A stretch of DNA of 64,000 bases from Chryseobacterium gleum (GCA_945897805.1 CAMDFX010000011.1:1-64000); one strand, 5' to 3'; positions 18,303-26,956 are shown, counted from the first letter of the stretch. Translations and numbers: made by a program. Notes: generated from the sequence alone by a model not told the origin.

Positions 18303-19079
18303 TTAGTCGAAAAGTGTTTTAAAATAAGCCACACTTAATTTCAATCTTGAACCATACCAAGAAAATAATTCTCCATCAACCAACAAGATTATTGCTTTTG
18401 GAAATTGATTTTGCAGTTCAGCAAGGTCTTTTTGTTTGAATGGAAAAGGTTCTGAACTCAATAAAATATAATCAGGTATTTCGCTTACTTGCGGATTCCA
18501 CTCAGGATAGCGATTGATTTGCGTCAAATTTTCAAGTCCGCATTTTTGAAGTAAATCATCAATAAAGGTATTTTTGCCAGCGATTAAATACGGATTTTTC
18601 CAAATCAAATAAATCACTTTTGGAATGGATTTACTTGATCTAAACGGATTTTTAAAAGTTTCGAATTGGCTTTGGATTGATTGAACAATTTCATCGGCTT
18701 TTTGCGATTTTCCGCAGATTTCGCCAATTTGGTGAATCATTTCAAAAGCATCATTTAAGGTGTAAATATCGCTAATCCAAACAGGGGCAATTTTTTCCAA
18801 TGCTTCGATGTCTGCCTCGGTATTTTCCTCTTTGTTCGCGATAATCAAGTCTGGTTTCAAAGCTTTGACTTTCTCGATATTCACGGTTTTTGTTCCGCCA
18901 ATCCTAGTCTTCGAGCGAAACCATGCCTCTGGATGAATGCAAAATTTAGTGATTCCAACCACTTCATTTTCTAATCCCAAATCAAATAAAAACTCTGTTT
19001 GCGATGGCACCAAAGAAACAATCCGCTTGGGAATTGCTTCCAAGCGGATTGTCCGATTCATTTGATCTTTGAAAATCAT
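18303..19079 (-). CDS. Helical-backbone metal receptor / BtuF-like substrate-binding protein, apparently cytoplasmic
   Basis: 258 aa from the ATG at 19079 (MIFKDQMNRTI). The fold is that of BtuF/FepB-type ABC receptors: PKRIVSLVPSQTEFLFDLGL, VVGITKFCIHPE, VNIEKVKALKPDLIIANKEEN, and a C-terminal DYILLSSEPFPF. There is no signal peptide or lipobox in this start or in the alternative upstream start at 19121, so it would stay in the cytoplasm unless a start was missed. It starts four bases after the stop of the cystathionine beta-synthase gene on the same strand, so the two are probably co-transcribed. A role in cobalamin or heme handling is possible but not shown. Confidence 0.78.
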   Translation of the reverse strand: MIFKDQMNRTIRLEAIPKRIVSLVPSQTEFLFDLGLENEVVGITKFCIHPEAWFRSKTRIGGTKTVNIEKVKALKPDLIIANKEENTEADIEALEKIAPVWISDIYTLNDAFEMIHQIGEICGKSQKADEIVQSIQSQFETFKNPFRSSKSIPKVIYLIWKNPYLIAGKNTFIDDLLQKCGLENLTQINRYPEWNPQVSEIPDYILLSSEPFPFKQKDLAELQNQFPKAIILLVDGELFSWYGSRLKLSVAYFKTLFD

Positions 19080-19083
19080 ATTT

Positions 19084-20445
19084 TTATGACAACGAAGAAA
19101 TAATATCTTGTCTTGAAACAATGTGAAATTTACCTGACATTAATTCAACTAAAACAGCGGCTGTTTCTTTGTTGATCAATTTGGAAACTTCTTCAATCGT
19201 TGTGTTTTCCTTCACAATAGGAAATGCTTTTTGCATGATTCCGGAAATTGGAGTGTCAATCAAACTTGGATTGTCTACCAAACTTTGATAAGTGTGGACA
19301 TCATCCAAGGAGCCAACAAAAGCATTGTCTTTCATCACAGGGATTTGAGAAATGTTGAATTTACGCATTTTGGCAACAGCGTGAGAAACCAATTCTTCCG
19401 CGTAAACAAAAACCAACGGATGATCTGCATGCTTTGAAACTAAATCGCCTGCAGTTTTGTTTCCTTCGTCCAAGAATCCGCGCTCACGCATCCAATCGTC
19501 GTTGAAAATTTTACCGAGATAACGACTTCCGTGGTCATGGAATAAAACTACAACTACATCGTCTTCGGTCAATTCAGCTTGCATTTGCAACAAACCTTTG
19601 ATGGCAGATCCAGCTGAGTTTCCAACGAAAATTCCTTCTTCTTTCGCCAAACGACGCGTGTAAACTGCCGCGTCTTTATCAGTTACTTTTTCAAAATGAT
19701 CGATTACTGAAAAATCAACGTTTGCGGGCAAAATATCTTCACCAATTCCTTCTGTGATGTATGGATAAATTTCATTTTCATCAAAAATTCCAGTTTCGTG
19801 GTATTTTTTGAAAACTGATCCATACGTATCAATTCCCCAAATTTTGATGTTTGGATTTTTCTCTTTCAAATATTTTCCGATTCCAGAAATGGTTCCACCT
19901 GTACCAACACCAACCACAAAATGCGTGATTTTTCCATCCGTTTGGTCCCAAATTTCAGGTGCAGTTGATTCATAATGTGCCGTACGATTTGATAAATTAT
20001 CGTACTGATTTACATACCAAGAATTTGGAATTTCAGTTGCCAATCTTCGCGATACGGAATAATAGGAGCGAGGGTCTGTTGGTTCAACTGCGGTAGGACA
20101 GACAACCACTTCAGCGCCAACTGCACGCAAAATATCCATTTTTTCTTTGGATTGTTTGTCGTTCAACACACAAATCAATTTGTAACCTTTGATGATTGCA
20201 CCCAAGGCCAAGCCCATTCCAGTATTACCAGAAGTTCCTTCGATGATTGTACCACCTGGTTTTAAAAGTCCAGATTTTTCAGCATCTTCAATCATTTTTA
20301 CGGCCATTCTGTCTTTCACAGAGTTTCCAGGATTGGTCGTTTCAATTTTAGCTAAAACGGTTGCTTTGACGTCTTTTGTCAAGACATTTAATCGAACCAT
20401 TGGCGTATTACCAATCGTTTCTAGTATGTTGTTGTGAATTTTCAT
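19084..20445 (-). CDS. cbs: Cystathionine beta-synthase (PLP domain plus CBS pair)
   Basis: 453 aa. The PLP type II fold has IGNTPMVRLN, the Schiff-base Lys in NPGNSVKDRMA (about residue 44), the phosphate loop EGTSGNTGMGLALG and GVGTGGTISGIGKYLKE. Residues about 330-453 form two CBS motifs (HPLVFVYAEELVSHAVAKM, TPISGIMQKAFPIV), a regulatory module that binds adenosyl ligands. This matches the bacterial cystathionine beta-synthase of transsulfuration; cysteine synthase is less likely given the CBS pair. A TACCTTTG box lies upstream on the minus strand at 20464-20471. Confidence 0.92.
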   Translation of the reverse strand: MKIHNNILETIGNTPMVRLNVLTKDVKATVLAKIETTNPGNSVKDRMAVKMIEDAEKSGLLKPGGTIIEGTSGNTGMGLALGAIIKGYKLICVLNDKQSKEKMDILRAVGAEVVVCPTAVEPTDPRSYYSVSRRLATEIPNSWYVNQYDNLSNRTAHYESTAPEIWDQTDGKITHFVVGVGTGGTISGIGKYLKEKNPNIKIWGIDTYGSVFKKYHETGIFDENEIYPYITEGIGEDILPANVDFSVIDHFEKVTDKDAAVYTRRLAKEEGIFVGNSAGSAIKGLLQMQAELTEDDVVVVLFHDHGSRYLGKIFNDDWMRERGFLDEGNKTAGDLVSKHADHPLVFVYAEELVSHAVAKMRKFNISQIPVMKDNAFVGSLDDVHTYQSLVDNPSLIDTPISGIMQKAFPIVKENTTIEEVSKLINKETAAVLVELMSGKFHIVSRQDIISSLS

Positions 20446-20519
20446 CGTTTTAATTTATGAATACAAAGGTAAGCAAAGGATTGAAATTATTTGTTTTCGG
20501 ATTGAAATGAGTTTTGCAT

Positions 20520-20552
20520 CTTCCCCCTTTGGAGGGGGACCAAGGGGGAGGA
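20520..20552. repeat. G/C-rich hairpin repeat
   Basis: TCCCCCTTTGG and CCAAGGGGGA pair around a G-rich loop, with one bulged base. It stands out in AT-rich sequence and resembles a dispersed intergenic repeat known from many Bacteroidota. There is no T-run after it on either strand, so a terminator role is not supported. Confidence 0.6.
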
Positions 20553-20560
20553 CTGATTTT

Positions 20561-21724
20561 CTAATAAAACGTCTTCCCTTCACGCACCATTCTGCGCAAC
20601 AATACGCTTGGTCTGTAACGGTCTTCTCCGTATTCTTGGAACAGATTTTCTAATGAATTCAAGACAAATTCCAATCCCAATTCATCTGCCCATTTGAGTA
20701 ATCCTTTGGGGTAATTGACTCCGTTCGTCATTGCTAAATCAATGTCTTCTCTTGATGCAATGTTTAAAAACAAAGCGTCAGTTGCTTCGTTGATCAACAT
20801 CACGATGATGCGTTCAAAGATGGATTTTGCCAATATCAAATCTTCTGTTGGAGCAGAATTAGTTGCATCTACACTATAATCAAAAAATCCTTTTCCAGAT
20901 TTTCTACCAAAATATCCTGCTTCTTTGTGTCGTTTTTGTGTGAAAGAAGGTTTGAACCTTGGATCGAAATAAAATGCTTCAAAAACGGTTTCAGTAACCG
21001 TATAATTCACATCATTTCCAATGTAATCCATCAACGTAAATGGTCCCATTCTAAATCCGCCGACTGTGTTCATCGCCCAATCAATCGTTGCGAAATCTGC
21101 AATTCCTTCTTCGTAAATGCGCAACGCTTCGCCGTAAAATGGGCGCGCAACACGATTCACAATAAATCCTGGAGTGTCTTTCGTCACTACAGAAATCTTT
21201 TTCCAACTGTCTATGATTGATTTCGCTAAAGTCAATGTTTCGTTCGAAGTTTGCACAGCAGGAATAATTTCTACCAATGGCATCAAAGACGCAGGATTGA
21301 AAAAATGAATTCCGATGCAACGTGTTGGATTTTTCAACACTGAACCAATCGAAGCAATGGATAGGGAAGAAGTGTTGGACGCAATGATGCAATTTTCCGA
21401 AACAACTGCCTCAATTGCTGCGAAAACTTGGTGTTTTACTTCTAGTTTTTCGATAATCGCTTCGATAATCAATCCACTTTCTTTGAAATCTGAAAGTTGC
21501 GTCGAAAATTGAATGCGCGCAATAATTTCATCTGCTTTTTCTCGCGTGATTTTTTCTTTTTCAATCAGTTTGTCGTAAACTTTACGTAAACCGTTTTCCG
21601 CTTTTGTCAAAGCTTCTGTATTGGCATCTAACAAAACTACTTGATGACCACTTTGAGCAGCAACTTGTGCAATTCCAGCGCCCATTGTTCCGGCGCCAAC
21701 TACTCCAATATGAATTGAATTCAT
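20561..21724 (-). CDS. 3-hydroxyacyl-CoA dehydrogenase (PaaH-like)
   Basis: 387 aa. The Rossmann motif IGVVGAGTMGAGIAQVAA at residues 6-23 binds NAD. GIHFFNPASLMPLVEIIPA and TPGFIVNRVARPFYGEALR are the hallmark catalytic and hinge segments of 3-hydroxyacyl-CoA dehydrogenases. It oxidises (S)-3-hydroxyacyl-CoA in beta-oxidation or phenylacetate degradation. Directly downstream of the PaaG-like gene in the same direction (35 bp apart), so the two likely form an operon. The rest of the phenylacetate pathway is not in the window. Confidence 0.92.
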   Translation of the reverse strand: MNSIHIGVVGAGTMGAGIAQVAAQSGHQVVLLDANTEALTKAENGLRKVYDKLIEKEKITREKADEIIARIQFSTQLSDFKESGLIIEAIIEKLEVKHQVFAAIEAVVSENCIIASNTSSLSIASIGSVLKNPTRCIGIHFFNPASLMPLVEIIPAVQTSNETLTLAKSIIDSWKKISVVTKDTPGFIVNRVARPFYGEALRIYEEGIADFATIDWAMNTVGGFRMGPFTLMDYIGNDVNYTVTETVFEAFYFDPRFKPSFTQKRHKEAGYFGRKSGKGFFDYSVDATNSAPTEDLILAKSIFERIIVMLINEATDALFLNIASREDIDLAMTNGVNYPKGLLKWADELGLEFVLNSLENLFQEYGEDRYRPSVLLRRMVREGKTFY

Positions 21725-21759
21725 GAATTTTAATGTATTAATATCGTTGAATGAGTTTA

Positions 21760-22533
21760 CTATTTTCCTTTAAACTCAGGTTTTCTTTTTTCTAAAAACG
21801 CAGCGACTCCCTCGTTGAAATCATGCGTTTGTCCAGCCTCAGTTTGCAATTTTTCTTCCAAAGCCAATTGAGTCGACAAGTCATTGGTGAAACTTGCGTT
21901 CACTGCTTTCTTGGTCAATCCCAATCCACGTGTTGGCATTTTAGCTAAATTTTCAGCGAAAGTGGTTACGGTTTCTTGGAAAGTTTCATCTGCAACTGCT
22001 TTGTAAATCATGTTCATGCGATCCGCTTCTTCAGCCGTGATTTTATCTCCAGTCATCATCAAGGCCAACGCTTTTTGCGAACCGATAATTCGGGGCAAAA
22101 AGAAGGTACCGCCAGAATCTGGAATCAAACCAATTTTTGAAAAAGCTTGAATGAAACTCGCTGAATTTTTGGCAATCGTAATGTCACAAGTCAATGCGAT
22201 ATTTGCTCCAGCGCCTGCTGCAACACCATTTACCGCAGCGATGATTGGTTTTTCAATCGTGCGAATCAATTCAATGATTGGATTGTAATGATCTTTAACT
22301 ATCGATTGCAATGCTGGTCCGTTTGGATCAGTCGCTTCCGCTAAATCTTGACCTGCGCAAAATGCTTTTCCTTCGCCAGTGATGACGATTGCGCGCACTT
22401 CTTCATTTGTAGCAGCATTTTTCAACGCATCTTGCAAAGCAAAAGCCATTTTTTGGTTGAAAGAATTGAACACTTCTGGACGATTCAATGTAATCGTACA
22501 AACGTTATTGAGGGTATTTTGAATAATTTCCAT
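21760..22533 (-). CDS. Enoyl-CoA hydratase/isomerase family protein, PaaG-like
   Basis: 257 aa. Crotonase fold with oxyanion-hole segments KAFCAGQDLAEA and NGVAAGAGANIALTCD, and FSKIGLIPDSGGTFFLPRIIG near the active site. The GQDL motif and the FNEGVAAFLEKRKPEFKGK ending closely resemble PaaG, the ring-epoxide isomerase of phenylacetyl-CoA catabolism. In organisms lacking that pathway such proteins act as general enoyl-CoA hydratase/isomerases. First gene of the pair with the PaaH-like dehydrogenase. Confidence 0.88.
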   Translation of the reverse strand: MEIIQNTLNNVCTITLNRPEVFNSFNQKMAFALQDALKNAATNEEVRAIVITGEGKAFCAGQDLAEATDPNGPALQSIVKDHYNPIIELIRTIEKPIIAAVNGVAAGAGANIALTCDITIAKNSASFIQAFSKIGLIPDSGGTFFLPRIIGSQKALALMMTGDKITAEEADRMNMIYKAVADETFQETVTTFAENLAKMPTRGLGLTKKAVNASFTNDLSTQLALEEKLQTEAGQTHDFNEGVAAFLEKRKPEFKGK

Positions 22534-22585
22534 TTTCCGATTTATTAGCGCTCAAAGTTAAGGAAGAATCTCCAATTTGGATTTC

Positions 22586-24376
22586 CTATCTCAACCAATA
22601 ATTGCGCAATTTCAAAGTTTTTTCGTTGTTGTCGAACGTCATTTTGTACGTTGGTCGTTCGTAACTTCCCATGATTGCTTTTACCTCCAACAAAACATCG
22701 TCGCGAGAAATCAAAAGATTGATTGATTCTCCTAGAGTTAATCCTGCGAAAATTCCATCCAAATCTCCTGCTTCAACACGGTAACCATTGAAACCAATCA
22801 CTTCATCATTGACGCTCAAACCAGCATTTTCAGCAGCAGAATTAACGCGAATTCCTTTCACCATTGCTTTTCCATTCGATTGAGAAAAACTTGCGCCAAA
22901 AGATGGTTTTGCATTACCAATGTATTCAACTTTCAATCCAACAGGTGCAAAAATTGATTTGTAATCAGGCACTTTGGTATCGTTGACATAATCTCTGAAA
23001 AATGCCGACATGTCTTCTTCCATGAAGTCGCTCAGTGCTTTTTGAAATTCAGCTTCAGAAAAACCACGATTGAGTTTTTTGTAGAAATCTTGATACAATT
23101 TTTGCATGAAATCATCCAAGGATTTTTTGCCATTGAATTTGGTGACAATTTTAGCATCCAAAACCGCTGCAAGCAAGCCTCCGCGGGAATAATAAGTCAT
23201 TGTTGTATTGGCAGAATTTTCATTTGGTCGGTAGCTTTTGATCCAAGCGTCAAAACTTGCATGTGCCACAGGTTGAACGCGTGAACCTTCAGAACCTTCC
23301 ACATAATTCAAACCGCTCAACACTTTTTGAATGTATTGTTCCTGCGTGTAATAGCCTGCGCGAAGCAATAACAATTCATCGTAATAAGAAGTAAAACCTT
23401 CCATCACCCATAGCATTGATGTGTAATTTTCTTCATCGTAATTGAAAGGTCCTAATTCTACTGGTCGAATGCGTTTTACATTCCATAAATGGAAATATTC
23501 ATGCGCAACCAATGATAAAAAACCGATATATTCGCTTCCTTGATACGTCCAACGATTGACGCTCAATGTAGTGGAATTGATATGTTCCAATCCTCCTTGA
23601 CCATCAACGACATTGTGAATGATGAACAAATATTCCTTATTCGGATTTTCACCAATGACTTGCGTTGCAGTGGCAGTAATTTTTGCCATGTCTTTTTTGA
23701 GTTGTTCCACGTCAAAATTCCCATCGCCATACATCGCCACGCGGTGATTTACACCTGCCGATTGGAATGAAAATTCAATGTGATTTCCGATTTCGATTGG
23801 GCAATCTACCAATTGGTCATAATTTGCAAACTCGAAAGTTTCAGCGCCATCACCGGCCATTCCTTCTTTCGCTTTTGGAAGCGCAGTAGAAATCTTTTTG
23901 AAACCTGAATAAGGATAAACAATCAGTTTTCCTTTGTTTTCTTGCTGATTTTCCACGTACATAAAAACGCCAGTTCCACTCACATATCCGTGTGTTAAAT
24001 CTAAAAAACTGGTTCTAACACTCAGTTCAAAGGAATAAACTTCATATTTTACTTTGACACTTTTGGCATTTCCCTTTTGGATTTTCCAAGTGTTTTTATT
24101 CGTTTTTTGAACGGTTAAAGCATTTCCTTTTTCGTCAAAAGCCTTTACCAAGTTTACATTTTTAGCAAACTCTCTTACCAAATAGGAGCCAGGTGCCCAA
24201 ACGGGCATTTTTACTTCTAATTCAGCTGCTTTGTAATCTTCAATCAGCATTTCTACCTCGAAATAATGATTTTGCGGCTTGGGCATTTTCAGCGAATACT
24301 GAATGTTCATTGCGTTAACGGAGGAAAATCCAGATAAAACAAGCAGGATAAAAAGGGCGAAAATATTTTTGCGCAT
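22586..24376 (-). CDS. M61 family metallopeptidase with PDZ domain (glycyl aminopeptidase-like)
   Basis: 596 aa from the ATG at 24376 (MRKNIFALF); an upstream TTG is unnecessary. Signal peptide about residues 1-22. The N-terminal beta domain is followed by the zinc site HEYFHLWNVKRIRP (HExxH), with a distal Glu in WVMEGFTSYYDE, the M61 pattern. A PDZ domain occupies about residues 490-570 (GIRVNSAAENAGLSVNDEVIGFNG). It is an exported aminopeptidase. A minus-strand TATCTTTG box at 24394-24401 lies 17 bp before the start. Confidence 0.92.
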   Translation of the reverse strand: MRKNIFALFILLVLSGFSSVNAMNIQYSLKMPKPQNHYFEVEMLIEDYKAAELEVKMPVWAPGSYLVREFAKNVNLVKAFDEKGNALTVQKTNKNTWKIQKGNAKSVKVKYEVYSFELSVRTSFLDLTHGYVSGTGVFMYVENQQENKGKLIVYPYSGFKKISTALPKAKEGMAGDGAETFEFANYDQLVDCPIEIGNHIEFSFQSAGVNHRVAMYGDGNFDVEQLKKDMAKITATATQVIGENPNKEYLFIIHNVVDGQGGLEHINSTTLSVNRWTYQGSEYIGFLSLVAHEYFHLWNVKRIRPVELGPFNYDEENYTSMLWVMEGFTSYYDELLLLRAGYYTQEQYIQKVLSGLNYVEGSEGSRVQPVAHASFDAWIKSYRPNENSANTTMTYYSRGGLLAAVLDAKIVTKFNGKKSLDDFMQKLYQDFYKKLNRGFSEAEFQKALSDFMEEDMSAFFRDYVNDTKVPDYKSIFAPVGLKVEYIGNAKPSFGASFSQSNGKAMVKGIRVNSAAENAGLSVNDEVIGFNGYRVEAGDLDGIFAGLTLGESINLLISRDDVLLEVKAIMGSYERPTYKMTFDNNEKTLKLRNYWLR

Positions 24377-24393
24377 AATCAAATTTTAGTTTT

Positions 24394-24401
24394 CAAAGAT
24401 A
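24394..24401 (-). promoter_or_regulatory. Putative -7 box of the M61 peptidase gene
   Basis: TATCTTTG on the minus strand, 17 bp before the ATG at 24376. No TTTG at the -33 distance was found. Confidence 0.45.
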
Positions 24402-24469
24402 ATAAAAGGGATGAAGAACGAATGAAGTTTTGCCAATTGTTGATGCAATCATTTTAAAAATTCTAATCC

Positions 24470-25735
24470 TCAATAACCAAGTGAAGCCAATGAAATCACA
24501 TTGATTCCGTCATTTCGTTTGTAACTAATACCAGTACCTGTGATTACATTCAATGAAATCAATTTTGATCTGCTTGAATCACTTAAAACAGCTGTAAATT
24601 TGAGCAGGTTTTTAGCCGCGTCTTCAATTTGACCAGTACCTAGTTTAATTTCAAAAGCACAGCATTCTCCTGTGTATTTTTGAACGATTGCATCAACCTC
24701 TAATCCACTGGAATCATAATAATGATAAACCTTTGCGTCATTCGCCTGTGCATATACTCTGAGGTCATGCACGACCATCGATTCAAATAGAAAACCTGTA
24801 AATTTTAAATCATTCAACAATGCCTCTTTGCCAAGTCCAAGGGCTGCAACAGCGAGCGAAACATCTGAAAAGTGACGTTTTGAAGATTTCCGTAAAGTTG
24901 CGGAAGAACGAATGTGTGTGTTCCATACAGGTTGATCTTCAACAATCATCAAACGAGCCAAAACTTCTAAGTAATCGTATATGGTAGGACGTGAAATATC
25001 ACTGTTTTCGTTTAATTTCATGTCTTTTTCCAAGACTGTAATGTCAGCTGTAGTTGCAGTATTTCTAGCAAGCGTGCGTAAAAGACTTCGAACTTTTGCT
25101 GGATTTCGTTTTATTTCAGATACACGGCTCATATCCACTTCTGTCAGTAAATCAATATATGCGCGATTTATTTCGAGTGCTTGCGAAATATTTTTCTTCA
25201 GCAATGCTGGAAAACCGCCTTTCATGATGCGCAGTATAATCGTTTCGATATCTGTGGGAGCATCATTCGTTGTTTGATCTTTGCCCTCAAGTAAACGACC
25301 TAAACTTATTTCTCCAGAAGAATATCCCAACTCCTGCCAGCTCATGGTGCGCATATCTAAAACCGTAAATCTGCCAGCACCCGAGTGAATTTTTGCATCT
25401 TCAGCGGGATTAGCAGAACCCGTTAAAATAAATTGAGCGACGTCATTGCGCTCATCCACTTCATGGCGGACATAATTCCATATTTTAGGAAATTCTTGCC
25501 ACTCGTCAATCAACCGCGGAACAGCACCGATTAGTATGCGTTGAGGTGCGGTTTCCATCAACAATTTTATTTGTTCATCTTGATCAAAAGAGACCACACT
25601 TGATGCAACTTGTTTTGCCGATTTCGTTTTACCACAAGCTTTCATTCCCCTTATCAATAATGCTCCAGAGGCGTCTAGTTTTTTGCGCATTTCAATATCT
25701 GAAATACGTTCTGTGTAGTCTGCTGCTTTTGCCAT
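24470..25735 (-). CDS. AAA (AAA_14) plus DUF4143 ATPase, array-associated copy A
   Basis: 421 aa. Walker A is RGMKACGKTKSA (about residues 28-37), Walker B is PRLIDEWQE (about 75), and FILTGSANP is the sensor segment. A winged-helix-like stretch (SRPTIYDYLEVLARLMIVE, about 245-265) follows. The DUF4143 C-terminus ends in E-x-D and E-x-K positions (GLEVDAIVQ, CAFEIKLG, about 340-365) that resemble a PD-(D/E)xK nuclease core. The family is abundant in bacteria and archaea with no settled function. The start is the ATG at 25735. The 5' side is occupied by a TATATTTG box and then eleven 23-bp repeats. Not closely similar to copy B at 32692-33843 outside the shared motifs. Confidence 0.88.
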   Translation of the reverse strand: MAKAADYTERISDIEMRKKLDASGALLIRGMKACGKTKSAKQVASSVVSFDQDEQIKLLMETAPQRILIGAVPRLIDEWQEFPKIWNYVRHEVDERNDVAQFILTGSANPAEDAKIHSGAGRFTVLDMRTMSWQELGYSSGEISLGRLLEGKDQTTNDAPTDIETIILRIMKGGFPALLKKNISQALEINRAYIDLLTEVDMSRVSEIKRNPAKVRSLLRTLARNTATTADITVLEKDMKLNENSDISRPTIYDYLEVLARLMIVEDQPVWNTHIRSSATLRKSSKRHFSDVSLAVAALGLGKEALLNDLKFTGFLFESMVVHDLRVYAQANDAKVYHYYDSSGLEVDAIVQKYTGECCAFEIKLGTGQIEDAAKNLLKFTAVLSDSSRSKLISLNVITGTGISYKRNDGINVISLASLGY

Positions 25736-25757
25736 TTTGAATCAGTTTTTTTTGATG

Positions 25758-25765
25758 CAAATATA
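25758..25765 (-). promoter_or_regulatory. Putative -7 box of ATPase gene A
   Basis: TATATTTG on the minus strand, matching TAnnTTTG, 22 bp before the ATG at 25735. The first repeat unit begins six bases upstream, so the normal -33 position falls inside the array and no TTTG is present there. Confidence 0.55.
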
Positions 25766-25771
25766 AGCTTA

Positions 25772-26024
25772 TTTTACATATTAAAGCTAGTTTATTTTAC
25801 ATATTATATGGTTTTCATTTTACATATTGTAAATCAATTACTTTACATATTGTAAACTATTTATTTTACATATTAAATTGGTTTTATTTTACATATTATA
25901 AGTGTTTTACTTTACATATTATAAGTGTTTTACTTTACATATTATAAGTATTTTACTTTACATATTGTAAGCTTTTTACTTTACATATTGTAAGTGTTTT
26001 ACTTTACATATTGTGAGGTTGCTC
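25772..26024. repeat. Tandem array A: eleven 23-bp units upstream of ATPase A
   Basis: The core (C/T)TTTACATATT starts at 25772, 25795, 25818, 25841, 25864, 25887, 25910, 25933, 25956, 25979 and 26002. The period is exactly 23 bp with no indel. The 10-bp core is invariant, while the other 12 bases vary. Units 6-8 are almost identical, and the end units are most diverged. Units 3 and 4 contain the palindrome TTTACATATTGTAAA (arms TTTACA and TGTAAA). Units are contiguous without spacers, so this is not CRISPR. It looks like an iteron or multi-operator array for a dyad-binding protein. Confidence 0.95.
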
Positions 26025-26036
26025 TGCATGTTTTGG

Positions 26037-26075
26037 TATTAAATCGAGCAAACTAGTTCTCAGGCTCAGTTCAAA
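26037..26075 (-). pseudogene. Short relic resembling the neighbouring M61 peptidase gene
   Basis: On the minus strand this 39-bp piece reads FELSLRTSLLDL, against FELSVRTSFLDL inside the M61 gene (about 23994-24032). The DNA matches at 31 of 39 positions, and several differences are synonymous. The similarity stops abruptly on both sides; array A starts 13 bp beyond it on the left. It may be a remnant of a duplicated M61 gene lost when the array-ATPase module arrived, or a coincidence of short length. Confidence 0.4.
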
Positions 26076-26151
26076 AAAGTGATGGAGTTTTAAGAATTAA
26101 AAGTTGGATTGATATTCATTTATCAGGGCTAAAAAATCGTCTCTGTTTCGC

Positions 26152-26202
26152 ATTATAATCCGCCAAAACTCAATAAAAAACATAGTTTTGGCGGATTATA
26201 AT
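26152..26202. repeat. Perfect 19-bp inverted repeat (hairpin or element end)
   Basis: ATTATAATCCGCCAAAACT (26152-26170) and AGTTTTGGCGGATTATAAT (26184-26202) are perfectly complementary around a 13-base A-rich loop, with GATTTTTTT after it on the plus strand. No plus-strand gene lies to its left, so it is not an obvious terminator. It could be a bidirectional barrier, a MITE-like relic or a binding site. The rest of 26025-26278 shows no gene. Confidence 0.75.
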
Positions 26203-26278
26203 TGATTTTTTTAATGTTGAATTGAATATTTTTTTGAGTTAATAGTAATTTTCAAAAACTACTTTGAATTAATTTAGC

Positions 26279-26956
26279 TTATTCTAAAATGTTAAGTTTA
26301 AAATTGATTCTATCACGCCACAGAATATCAAAATAAATGGGGTGATCGATTTTACTTTCATTAGCAATACTTGCCAAATGGTTTTGAATACTATCATAGT
26401 GCTCCTTTTTCTTGATACTTAAAAAACCAGCATTTGCTTTTAATTCAAATTTTTTGCGCTCATTATAAGTGAATAAACAGGAAGAATTTAAAATAAATGA
26501 ATCTAGAGGAACGCGCAATAAATGAATTAATTGCTGACGGTAATTACTCAATTCATTTGAAACAAGAACTACATGCTCAAGTATCAAATCAATTATTTTT
26601 CTTACTGCATTGTAATTGGAGAGTATTTCTGGTCTTACGTTTTTGGAAAGTTCTTTTTTTAGCGTTTGCTCCAATTCATTGCTCAACAAATCAAAATCTT
26701 TAGCACATGTACATTTTGAAAGCCCCTTGGTAATTGAATCTTTCGAATTGATTAAAAAATAATTAATAATCTCTTTCGGGCCACTTTTGTTGACATCAAT
26801 TCTGTGAAATGCCCGAAGCGTATTTCCCGAAATGATGCTTTTGGCTAACGTATCATAATCTATGGGTTTACTAGCGTTTAGCATGATGCACTCGCCAATT
26901 TCTTGAACTTCTTGGAAGGTGCATTTTCTACCTTTTACAATACCTATTGTATTCAT
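26279..26956 (-). CDS. Hypothetical protein (225 aa) in the accessory island
   Basis: 225 aa, mostly helical and soluble, starting MNTIGIVKGRKCTFQEVQEI. It has clustered cysteines (KCTCAKDFD) and a Lys-rich C-terminus. No signal peptide, membrane helix or recognised motif. It lies 15 bp downstream of the stop side of the YD-like gene in the same direction, so the pair is probably co-transcribed. Codon use is more AT-rich than the core genes, consistent with acquired DNA. Confidence 0.6.
   Translation of the reverse strand: MNTIGIVKGRKCTFQEVQEIGECIMLNASKPIDYDTLAKSIISGNTLRAFHRIDVNKSGPKEIINYFLINSKDSITKGLSKCTCAKDFDLLSNELEQTLKKELSKNVRPEILSNYNAVRKIIDLILEHVVLVSNELSNYRQQLIHLLRVPLDSFILNSSCLFTYNERKKFELKANAGFLSIKKKEHYDSIQNHLASIANESKIDHPIYFDILWRDRINFKLNILE

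Noticed and set aside
25772-26024. CRISPR array
   Set aside because: Units are contiguous 23-mers with a varying half, no spacers of 30 or more bases and no cas genes; likewise for 33865-34062.
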